NCBI GenBank assembly: GCA_964404765.1
Contig: CAYOLL010000049.1
Span: 1 to 38,701 of the forward strand
Origin: CAYOLL01 sp964404765 [NCBI: uncultured Gemmatimonadota bacterium]
GTDB taxonomy: Bacteria; 4572-55
Reading direction: 5' to 3'
DNA: 38,701 nucleotides
Shown here piece after piece: positions 27,661 through 35,329 of this stretch. A program made the translations under genes and the position numbers. A model generated the notes under the pieces. That model saw nothing but the letters and a program-made list of their open reading frames with translations, was not told the origin of the DNA and made no database searches. Positions within the stretch are counted from its first letter, which is position 1, and every line of letters begins with the position of its first letter.

Positions 27661-27778
27661 CGTTAGCAATTAGCCATTAATCATAACAATTCGCTTTTAG
27701 CGCGACGATTTTCAAAAGCATGCCCAAAAAAAATGGCTAATTGTTCAATTGCGAATGGCTAATTGCTAATTGCTAACG
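27661..27778. repeat. Palindromic intergenic repeat (GCTAATTGCTAA type)
   Basis: The left arm CGTTAGCAATTAGCCATT is matched by its complement at the right end, where the unit AATTGCT is repeated once more. The span is about 118 bases with an AT-rich centre. It lies just 3' of ftcD. Confidence 0.6.
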
Positions 27779-27829
27779 CTTTGCGCAGTGTCACGCTTAG
27801 CTTGACACCTCTGCCCTACGAGGTATTCA

Positions 27830-29497
27830 TTATAACGCCAAATGCATCTTCTGATCCACCTCTTCAAAAAGCAGGCGGGCTTCGGTGACCAAATCGGTCA
27901 ATTCATTCAACATGCGGCTTTTGTAAGCCGTGTCTTCAAGCGATTGCAAGTTGATGCGAACATTCCACTCCGCGCCCTTGACTGCGGCGTAGGCCATCAT
28001 GGCTGCAACGGCAGCATCCGACAGCGAGTTTGGGTTGCCTTTTTCGAGCATGACTTTGGCCAGATCCAGAATCCGACGGCTGCGCCGAACGGTTTCCAAA
28101 GGAACTTCAGCGGCATATTTTGTCGCTGTCTGAATGGCCGTCTGGCGCGTGGCTTTTTCAGCATCCGTCGCTTTGGGCAGTCGGTTTGCGGCCAAAATTC
28201 GGTTAAACGCCGCGGTGTCGGCATCAATCGCTTCGCGTAACATATCCTTGAGCCGTTGGGCTTCAACTGCAACAGGCGCTAACTCACCCAATAAGTGCTT
28301 GTACTTTTTACTGTTTACCGTCAAATTACCCACCATCGACACCAGACCTGCGCCCATAGCCCCGGCAAAAGCCGCCACACTGCCGCCGCCCGGGGCAGAT
28401 GACTCGCTGGCCAATTCATTCAGGAATTGTCGCGCGGTCATCTTGACCAAAGGCCCGTCTTGTTTAAAAGTATATTCAATTACTTTTTGCTGCGGATCAA
28501 ATTCATTCAGTTGATCCAAACCGAGTGATAAGACCGCCATTTTGATCAATTCCTCTTCGGAAACGGCTTCGGAGCGGTTTTGTTTGCGCAAATAATGGCG
28601 ACCCGCGTCAAAGAGCGCCTCGCCAGGAAGCAGGCCGACCAATTCGCTGCCCGTCACGCGCAGACCGTATTTGGCCGCCTCTTCACAGACGGCATCAAAG
28701 GCAACATGCGGCGGCGTAATCTTATAATTGACCAGATTGATCGAAATTTGACAGAAGCCAAACTCTTCGATATACCAGCCGACGGCTTTAACGGCTTTCA
28801 GCTTGCCCGGTTCATAGACTTTTTCGCCTTTTTCATCCAGCGCCGCCTTACCGTTGGCGTCTTTTTTGACCCGGCCTTTTTCGCGAACGGCAAAGGCAAT
28901 CTGCTGGGCCAGGCTCACATCTTTTGTATTCAAATTGACATTATAGGCAATCAAAAAGTCGCGCGCGCCAATAACAGTAGCCCCGGATTTGGCATTAAAT
29001 TCTGCTGGACCACAATCCGGCTGCCACTCCGGTTTCTGCATTTTTTCCGGCATACCTTCGTACTCCCCGGCGCGAATATCGGCCAGATTTGCGCGCTCCG
29101 GTTTTGCCGCGGCATGTTCATAAAAATAAACAGGAATAGCTAATTCCTTGCCGACGCGCTCGCCCAATTCGTGCGCCAGGCGGACGCAGTCTTCCATCGT
29201 TATACCAGCTATCGGGATGAACGGGCAGACATCGGTGGCGCCCATACGGGCGTGCGCGCCTTTGTGCTTGCGCATGTCGATTAATTCCGCAGCTTTTTGA
29301 ATTGCCCGAAATGCCGCTTCTTTAACCGGCTCCGGTTCACCAATAAAGGTGACAACCGTGCGGTTTGTGCCCTCGCCAGGATCAACGTCCAATAGCTTGA
29401 CGCCTTCAATTTTTTGAATTTCGTCGGTAATCTTTTGAATTGTTGCTTTGTCGCGCCCTTCGGAAAAGTTAGGCACACATTCTACCAGCGCACTCAT
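27830..29497 (-). CDS. ftcD: Bifunctional glutamate formimidoyltransferase / formimidoyl-THF cyclodeaminase
   Basis: 555 residues, close to the 541 of the mammalian enzyme. The N-terminal transferase starts VECVPNFSEGRD and has the catalytic H82 in KHKGAHARMGATDVCPF. The C-terminal part, from about residue 350, is the cyclodeaminase, with FLNELASESSAPGGGSVAA and conserved helices. The first domain moves the formimino group from formiminoglutamate to tetrahydrofolate; the second releases ammonia to give methenyl-THF. This is the end of histidine breakdown. No hut genes are adjacent. AGAGGA precedes the ATG. The upstream gap holds a repeat and the terminator of the ribosomal cluster, so it is its own transcription unit. 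Confidence 0.95.
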   Translation of the reverse strand: MSALVECVPNFSEGRDKATIQKITDEIQKIEGVKLLDVDPGEGTNRTVVTFIGEPEPVKEAAFRAIQKAAELIDMRKHKGAHARMGATDVCPFIPIAGITMEDCVRLAHELGERVGKELAIPVYFYEHAAAKPERANLADIRAGEYEGMPEKMQKPEWQPDCGPAEFNAKSGATVIGARDFLIAYNVNLNTKDVSLAQQIAFAVREKGRVKKDANGKAALDEKGEKVYEPGKLKAVKAVGWYIEEFGFCQISINLVNYKITPPHVAFDAVCEEAAKYGLRVTGSELVGLLPGEALFDAGRHYLRKQNRSEAVSEEELIKMAVLSLGLDQLNEFDPQQKVIEYTFKQDGPLVKMTARQFLNELASESSAPGGGSVAAFAGAMGAGLVSMVGNLTVNSKKYKHLLGELAPVAVEAQRLKDMLREAIDADTAAFNRILAANRLPKATDAEKATRQTAIQTATKYAAEVPLETVRRSRRILDLAKVMLEKGNPNSLSDAAVAAMMAYAAVKGAEWNVRINLQSLEDTAYKSRMLNELTDLVTEARLLFEEVDQKMHLAL

Positions 29498-29517
29498 AAT
29501 GTCCTCTTTCGTGTAGG

Positions 29518-29599
29518 AAACCTTGCGAAGGTTAGACTTGTTGCGGAATCAATATTTTCAAGGTTCGCTGAACTCCCCGGCGTGAACTTTCGCAAGGTT
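29518..29599. repeat. Dispersed MITE-like repeat, copy 2
   Basis: The same element as 21321-21403: the left end AAACCTTGCGAAGGTTA is identical, the interior ATATTTTCAAGG is shared, and the right end is AACTTTCGCAAGGTT. It sits about 20 bases upstream of the ftcD start, so it lies within or next to the ftcD promoter. Confidence 0.65.
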
Positions 29600-29620
29600 A
29601 TTTTGTAAATGGTATGCAAA

Positions 29621-29663
29621 AAAGAAAGCGGTCTGCGCCAATTGCATGTTGGCTCAGACCGCC
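29621..29663 (-). terminator. Terminator of the ribosomal protein cluster
   Basis: A stem of about 14 bases (GCGGTCTG, then GCCAA) pairs with its complement around a seven-base loop. On the minus strand it is followed by a T-rich run. It lies 100 bases after the rplI stop. Confidence 0.75.
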
Positions 29664-29765
29664 TGTAATTGAATAATTACGCAAGGGGTTATGCTTAATT
29701 GGCAGACGCAGCTTCCATCCGGCGCAGGCGTTGTTCGTGATCGGCCAACTGCGCTCAAAAAAACG

Positions 29766-30209
29766 TCAGACCTTGACAATCCACACTTTCAACTTGGCCA
29801 CAACTTGCGAATGCAATTTAATCGGCACTGTAAATACGCCCAGTTCCTTAAGCGGCTCTTCCAGATCGATTCTTTTACGATCCACTTCAACGCCTTGCTC
29901 AGCCAATAACCGATGAATATCAATCGAGGTTACGGAACCAAACAGCTTATTATCTTCGCCGACCTGGACCGTAGCCGTAATCGACGTATTTTCGATTTGA
30001 GTGGCGAGGTTTTCGGCCTGGCGCAGCGTCTTATTGGCACGCATGGACTTCATCTTCTGATGATGTTCAAACACGCGTAAAGCCGAAGGCGTGGCTAACA
30101 GCGCCATTTTTTGGGGAAGTAAGTAGTTACGGCCATAACCATCGGCCACTTTGATCTTTTGGCCGGCCTGCCCCAAACGGTTCATATCTTCTAACAAAAT
30201 AACTTCCAT
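29766..30209 (-). CDS. rplI: Large-subunit ribosomal protein bL9
   Basis: 147 residues, the usual length. The N-terminal domain has the signature MEVILLEDMNRLGQAGQKIKV followed by DGYGRNYLLPQKMALLAT, and the long connecting helix and C-terminal domain are complete. It binds 23S rRNA at the base of the L1 stalk. It follows the bS6-bS18 fusion by 36 bases, as rplI follows rpsR in many bacteria. A GGAG site precedes the ATG. Confidence 0.97.
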   Translation of the reverse strand: MEVILLEDMNRLGQAGQKIKVADGYGRNYLLPQKMALLATPSALRVFEHHQKMKSMRANKTLRQAENLATQIENTSITATVQVGEDNKLFGSVTSIDIHRLLAEQGVEVDRKRIDLEEPLKELGVFTVPIKLHSQVVAKLKVWIVKV

Positions 30210-30245
30210 CTTGGTTAACTCCGTCGTAAAGCTGGTTAGAGATGT

Positions 30246-30776
30246 TTAGCGGTTAAATTCATCCACGTATGGCAGCAAAGCCAAAAAGCGCGCCCGTTTG
30301 ATCGCAGTCGTTATTTTACGTTGATCTTTAGATGACAACCCGCTCATTCGGCGCGGAATAATTTTGCCGCGATCCGTTAAAAACTTGGCCAGTACGTCAA
30401 CGCCTTTGTAGTCAATATAAGCTTCGCCGTTATTGGGCAGCTTAATAAATTCTCGTTTTCGTCTCTTGAGCGAGATTCTTTTCTTTTCCGGATCATGAAT
30501 TACGATCAGATAACGAATAATCGTCTCAGTCAGCTTAATGCGGCGATCCATTTCTTTCAAACCGGCAGGATCCGCTACAAAAAGATAGAAAACATAAATG
30601 GCGTCTCGTTTCTTTTTCACCGCATAAACGAGCTTACGACGGCCCCAATTGCTAACTTCTTCAATTTGACCCGTATTTGTCGTGATGATTTCCTTGATCT
30701 TTTCGATCTGTGCGGCAATTGCATCTTCGGCAAGTTCCGGATTCAGGATGAATATCCCTTCATATTTCTGTGTCAT
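30246..30776 (-). CDS. rpsF-rpsR: Fused ribosomal proteins bS6 and bS18 in one frame
   Basis: 176 residues from ATG 30776, chosen for the GGGAG site upstream; a longer frame to 30839 exists. Residues 1-99 are a complete bS6 ([23 protein letters not shown] and [14 protein letters not shown]). Residues 100-176 are a complete bS18 ([28 protein letters not shown], then [10 protein letters not shown]). No stop codon and no ATG, GTG or TTG lies at the junction. The usual ssb or priB gene between them is absent. bS6 and bS18 bind each other on the 30S platform, so a fused form is structurally plausible. bS18 has lost the zinc-binding cysteines found in many species. Fusion is seen directly; that it is functional is inferred. 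Confidence 0.9.
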   Translation of the reverse strand: MTQKYEGIFILNPELAEDAIAAQIEKIKEIITTNTGQIEEVSNWGRRKLVYAVKKKRDAIYVFYLFVADPAGLKEMDRRIKLTETIIRYLIVIHDPEKKRISLKRRKREFIKLPNNGEAYIDYKGVDVLAKFLTDRGKIIPRRMSGLSSKDQRKITTAIKRARFLALLPYVDEFNR

Positions 30777-30914
30777 ACGCACTCCCTTCGGACAATGGCC
30801 CTGATATTTTTCACTCAGAGCAGGGTTAAGGTCAAGCATTATTTTTTCGAAACTTGACCCAAAACAAGACAGTAACGATTATAAAGATTTGCAACAATTC
30901 ATGATTGAAACATT

Positions 30915-31472
30915 CTAATTAAACTCGCGCATTGCGATTTCCAAGCCGTCGCGGAGCCAGCACAAACATGCCTCGCAAGCATTTTCCAGCGCCACATTGA
31001 CAATCGCCTCTTCGGCTTTCGTAAAGGGCTGAAGTACAAAAGCGGCCCATTCTTGATTGGGTGGCGGCTTGTCAATTCCAATACGCAGCCTGGCAAATTC
31101 GTCACTCGCAAGGCAATTGATAACCGAAATCAGACCTTTTTGGCCTCCGGCGCTTCCTTTAGATCTGCAACGCAGTTTACCTAAAGGCAAATTTAAGTCA
31201 TCAACAACGACCAGCAAATCGATCGGACTCAGCTTCCAAAAGTGGAGAGCGTTTTGAACAGCCTGTCCGCTTAAATTCATGTACGTCAGCGGTTTGAGTA
31301 GTAGAACTTTTTCGCCGTTATGATTGAACTGACTGTAGACATAGTCGCCTTTACCGGCCGAAAATTTCTGATCAAAACGGTCGGCTAATGTATCAACCAC
31401 GCGAAAACCAATATTATGACGGGTTTTGCTGTAGTTTTGACCCGGATTCCCAAGGCCGACAATCAATTTCAC
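30915..31472 (-). CDS. pth: Peptidyl-tRNA hydrolase
   Basis: 185 residues. The start MKLIVGLGNPG has N9 and the catalytic H19 (TRHNIGFR), equivalent to N10 and H20 of the E. coli enzyme. The VVVDDLNLPLGKLR and GSAGGQKGL stretches complete the active site. It recycles peptidyl-tRNA dropped by stalled ribosomes. Its ATG overlaps the rplY stop by four bases, so the two are translationally coupled. It is followed by 138 bases before the bS6-bS18 gene, which may have its own promoter. Confidence 0.96.
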   Translation of the reverse strand: MKLIVGLGNPGQNYSKTRHNIGFRVVDTLADRFDQKFSAGKGDYVYSQFNHNGEKVLLLKPLTYMNLSGQAVQNALHFWKLSPIDLLVVVDDLNLPLGKLRCRSKGSAGGQKGLISVINCLASDEFARLRIGIDKPPPNQEWAAFVLQPFTKAEEAIVNVALENACEACLCWLRDGLEIAMREFN

Positions 31473-32155
31473 TTCTTCTTCTTCGGTTCAGCGGCAGCCG
31501 GAGTCGCAGCAACAGCCGCGGTTGGGGTAGCTGCTGCGGTGGCGGCAGTGGCGGCTGCTGCGGTGGCGGCTTCTTCCTCAGGAGTTGGCAGCGCCTTCAT
31601 GACCACAACATGGGCAATAATGGTGTTCGGATCGGTCATGATTTCGAACTCCGGTTTGGCCAGGCTCTCGACCTGCACGCTATCGCCAATATTCAGGTGT
31701 GCAATGTTAATAACAATGGACTCCGGAATATCTTTGGGCAAACATTTTACTGCTATTTCACGCGAAACGACTTCCAAAATACCGCCGGCGCGAACGCCAA
31801 CCGGATTGCCTGTTAACCGCAGCGGGACTTTTAGAATAACCGGCTCGGTTTGATTCAGCTCATATAAGTCAACATGAACCAGCTCTTCCGTTAGCGGATC
31901 GCGTTGTGATTCCCGAATAATAATCCAACGTTCATGCGGGTTTTTGTCATTTTCAATCAGTAAGTTTAAGATGTAATTACGTCCAATGTGACGCCGAATA
32001 ATGGTATTAATTTCTTTGGCATCAACGGTTATGGCAACATTTTTAACATTGTGGCCGTAAATAATGCCAGGGACTTTGCCCGCATACCGCAATCGTCGGG
32101 CAGGACCTTGTCCAAAACTCTCGCGTTGTGTGACTTTTAAGTTAACCAGTTCCAT
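31469..32155 (-). CDS. rplY: Large-subunit ribosomal protein bL25 (CTC family)
   Basis: 228 residues from ATG 32155, preceded by GAGGAG. The N-terminal 5S-rRNA-binding domain has ESFGQGPARRLRYAGKVPGI and is followed by the CTC-type TL5 C-terminal domain (IPESIVINIAHLNIGDSVQV). The last 45 residues are an alanine-rich tail ending in four lysines, probably disordered; such tails are common in this group. The order spoVG, ctc, pth matches that of Bacillus. Confidence 0.95.
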   Translation of the reverse strand: MELVNLKVTQRESFGQGPARRLRYAGKVPGIIYGHNVKNVAITVDAKEINTIIRRHIGRNYILNLLIENDKNPHERWIIIRESQRDPLTEELVHVDLYELNQTEPVILKVPLRLTGNPVGVRAGGILEVVSREIAVKCLPKDIPESIVINIAHLNIGDSVQVESLAKPEFEIMTDPNTIIAHVVVMKALPTPEEEAATAAAATAATAAATPTAAVAATPAAAEPKKKK

Positions 32156-32290
32156 TCCAAACTCCTCAAAACTTGAAGTATTTAGCAAAAATAATGAAAT
32201 TTTAACCAAGAATTTATGACACAAAAGGAGTAAAGGTCTTACGTCCTCTACTCCTTAACCGACTTTTTTTATTATAGCCGATTGCAATTA

Positions 32291-32596
32291 TCAATTGCCC
32301 GACATCTCACTATCAAAAGCAACGGTTAACTCGATAATACCGGTTTTGGAAGCTTGCTCAAATGCAGCCAAAACCCGGTCTTCAATATGTTGACGCATGT
32401 CATTATTAACCGGATGCGCTGTATCTTGATAGATGTTATTGGAGCGTTTTCGACTGGGCATTGCCACAAAGACGCCTTGTGCCCCTTCGATAATTTTAAG
32501 CCCGCGAACGACAAATGCATTATCTAAAGTAATATTGGCAAAGGCTTTCAATTTGCCGCTATTCTGTATTGAAATCCGAACTTCTGTAATCTGCAT
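32291..32596 (-). CDS. spoVG: SpoVG family RNA/DNA-binding regulator
   Basis: 101 residues from ATG 32596, with GAAAGGTGG eight bases upstream; two in-frame GTG codons just upstream are less likely starts. It has the full pattern MQITEVRI, LKAFANITLDNAFVVRGLKIIEG, VFVAMPSRKR and DTAHPVN. SpoVG is a small nucleic-acid-binding regulator first found in sporulation but widespread in non-sporulating bacteria. It heads the minus-strand cluster with rplY, pth and the ribosomal genes. Confidence 0.95.
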   Translation of the reverse strand: MQITEVRISIQNSGKLKAFANITLDNAFVVRGLKIIEGAQGVFVAMPSRKRSNNIYQDTAHPVNNDMRQHIEDRVLAAFEQASKTGIIELTVAFDSEMSGN

Positions 32597-32866
32597 CGTC
32601 GTCACCACCTTTCAGAAATATCTGTCAGGGTAGATTGACATGAAATCTACAATTCACTATAAGAAAGCCTTCAGACAGACTTGTAAAATAAGCCGCAACT
32701 GTCATGTTGTCAATAATAAATTCGCACTGTTCCTCCAAAAATAATGGAACTAAATTTTGCAGAAACATAAGTCATGCAAAATTCAGGGCTCCGCCCCCTG
32801 CATGTAACTAGTGCAAATCGCCTCATTCGCACGGATACGATTTAGGCAAATCGCACTACGATTCTC

Positions 32867-34854
32867 TTACCAGTCAAACCGCACACCCACATGAAAAGTC
32901 CGCCCGCGATTGGGCAGGCCGCCGGCAATCGGCACGTTGGTGATGGTTTTGTAGTCGGTGTCGGTTAGGTTTGTTATAGTTGCTTGCAGACTTAAACCGG
33001 GCTGGAGTTGCCATTGGATATGTGCGCTCAACAGGACGTAGGCGGCTTGATCGGGCAGGGCTTTCATTTTGGCGCGATAAATACCGTTCAGGTTGATCGT
33101 CCAGGGCCGGCGGGCATAGGTAACGATCCACGAGCCAAAATCGGGCGAGACCTGCAAATCATCCTGAAAGAAGTGGGTCCATGTCCCGTTCAACTTGAGC
33201 GCTTTGGACGGCGCGGCGGTGAACTCAAACTCCAGCCCGTCAATGACCGCTTCATCGGCGCTGTTTTCAAAGCCAGGTGCGCCAAAGGGATTGCGCGGAT
33301 GCTCGACCGGACTACCGAACACAATCAGGTTGGAAATGGTGTTGTGAAAATAGGTGGCCGTGCCTTGAAAAGTCCGGGCCGACTGAGCATAAGCCGCTTC
33401 AAAAGTCCGCACTTTTTCGGCATCCAGATCAGAATTGCCAAAGTCAACCGGATTGTTCATATCATATAATTCCAGATAGTTTGGCGCGCGGAAGGCTTCG
33501 CCGTAGCGCAGCTTAAAACGGCCTTCGAACGGCGCACGATAGGCGGCGGCAATGCGCGGATTGAGCGAGCTGCCAAAGTCGTCATAATGATCTAAGCGCA
33601 GGCCGACAGTCAGTTGCAGCCGTTCGTTCACCGTCAGCTTGTCCTGGGCGTACAAACCCCAAATATGCCGAGCATCGGTGATATTAAAGGCGTTGGCCGG
33701 ATCATCCAGCGGGCGGACATCACCAAAATATTCCAGCGTATATGGATCGTGACTGGCGAAAGAGGCGATCTTGGTCAAGGCCCCTGCTCGTAGGCCAAAC
33801 CGGCCTGCAACTGATGCGTCGGCGAGAGATTGAAGCTAAAATCCGCCGCGCCCTGAGCTTGGTACGACTCCAGCCATGGCCCGGATTGAAATGCTTCGGC
33901 CAGGACAAAGTCCGGAGCCAATTCCGTGCCGGCCGGAATCGGAATCCACACCGCCTGCCATTTGTCCTGGGCGTAGCCGGCGGTCAACTTCAGTTCCAGC
34001 CGTGGTTTAAGCGTCAAATGTTGCCGCAGGGTCACGCCGCTTTGCCGGACGTTGTCGCGGTTGGTCCATTCCGACATCCCGCCGAATAGCAGGAAGCCGC
34101 GCAGATCGCGCTCGGTATAGCGGGCATGGGCGGAAAAGCCGAGCCGTCGCACAGAACCGTAAAAATCCACGCCGCGCCGCGGATCGGTTACATCGCCGGT
34201 CTGGCCATTAAAATCGGTGACGTTTTTGTATGTGTCGCCTTCATCGCGGAAGACTTTGGCAAAGGCGGCGACATGCAGTTCGTCTTTTTGGGCTGAAGTC
34301 TGGACAAAGGCGCTTTGGTGATTCAGATTACCGGCCTGCGCCGATATGACGTTGGCCTCATCTTCGGTAATGACATTGATTACGCCCAAAAAAGCGTTGG
34401 AGCCGTAGAGCGCCGAGCCCGGCCCGCGGATAATCTCTACCTGCCGGATCATTTCCACCGGAATAAACCGGTTCATAACCGACACGCCGCCGGTGTAGAG
34501 ATCGTTGAGCCGCTGACCGTTGACCAGCAGCAGCACCGACTCCGACAGGCCGGTGCTGCGGCCGCGGGCCGAAATGCGGTTGTTCATGCCTTGCTCCACA
34601 TCGCGCACGGTCTGAAAGCCGGGCACAAAGTTGAGCAATTCTTCCAGCGTACTGAAGCCCATATCCTCGATTTGGGCGCGGGTAAAGACCGTGACGGACG
34701 ACGAGGCATCGCTCAACTTTTCCTCGGATTTGGAGGCGACGGTGATGGGAATATCCAGCAATTCTTCCAGCGACATATCCAGATAGCCGCCGGTGTCGGC
34801 CAGGGCGGAGGCGGTAATGAAAATCGTAATCAACAAGACGGCATAGCGGATCAT
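32867..34854 (-). pseudogene. TonB-dependent receptor broken by a one-base frameshift
   Basis: Two overlapping frames on the minus strand make one receptor. The first (34854 to 33775) starts at ATG 34854 after AAAGGAAAG. It has a signal peptide, the plug domain with EDMGFSTLEELLNFVPGFQ and IIRGPGSALYGSNAFLGVINVIT, and early barrel strands, and stops after AYEQG. The second (33778 to 32867) continues the barrel at once (QDKLTVNERLQLTVGLRLDHYDD, RYGEAFRAPNYLELYD) to a normal C-terminal aromatic strand, VGVRFDW. Adding one G to the G-run at 33781-33784 restores a 662-residue protein of normal length. Cause: mutation, phase variation or sequencing error. Intact, it would be a siderophore- or vitamin-type importer. 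Confidence 0.85.
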
Positions 34855-35251
34855 GGGCTTTCCTTTTTTGTATAGATTAAAATTAGTAAGGGACTCATAT
34901 ATCGCTAAGAATGTTAACAAATTTTCATTCTGAAAGAATCCTTTTTCAATCAAACACAGTGCTGTTTTAGAAAAAAAAGTGCTTTCAGCATGACACTCTT
35001 GCCTTGTGCTTAACTTAATGACATTGAGAAGCGGATTGAAAACATTGGGTGATAGCCATGTAAAATTTACAACAAGGCCTGCCAAAAAGTCAATGAATTC
35101 TGGTTAAAAGAAGTTTCGAGCGGCGTTTTACACGCGATGTTTAAAGACTCGGGCTTGGCCATATCCGATTTGGCGAATAAAATTAAAAAAAGGCCACACC
35201 CATCGTCAAAAATGGATATGTAGCCTTATTTTTTGCAGGCCGTTTTTCCAA

Positions 35252-35280
35252 TTGACAAAGCCAGGCATTTCCCATAGAAT
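35252..35280 (+). promoter_or_regulatory. Promoter of the NACHT gene
   Basis: TTGACA (35252-35257), a 17-base spacer and TAGAAT (35275-35280) form a near-consensus housekeeping promoter about 50 bases before the ATG at 35330. The 17-mer TTTTTCCAATTGACAAA around the first hexamer also occurs upstream of susC at 12615-12631. Confidence 0.6.
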
Positions 35281-35329
35281 CAAAATAGATGTCTATGTTT
35301 TCACTCCAACTCCAATAAAAAATATTATT

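Larger units (their letters stand above)
27308..27829. other. Intergenic region upstream of the secreted-protein gene
   Basis: About 520 bases between the FtcD stop and the large secreted gene. It contains a possible minus-strand promoter (27375-27403) and a palindromic repeat (27661-27778). The middle holds short palindromic motifs such as CCCTGTAAGGGC. No gene could be supported. Confidence 0.5.

Noticed and set aside
30878-30883. TATAAT on the minus strand ahead of the bS6-bS18 gene
   Set aside because: No acceptable upstream hexamer at 16-18 bases, so not called as a promoter.
32800-32866. Imperfect inverted repeat between spoVG and the receptor gene
   Set aside because: Arms around GTGCAAATCGCC and AAATCGCACTA match only partly and there is no T-run.
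35053-35221. Short open stretch with helix-turn-helix-like words before the NACHT promoter
   Set aside because: No start codon near the beginning and no homology recognised. The hairpin-like bases that follow (about 35188-35237) pair too imperfectly to call a terminator.
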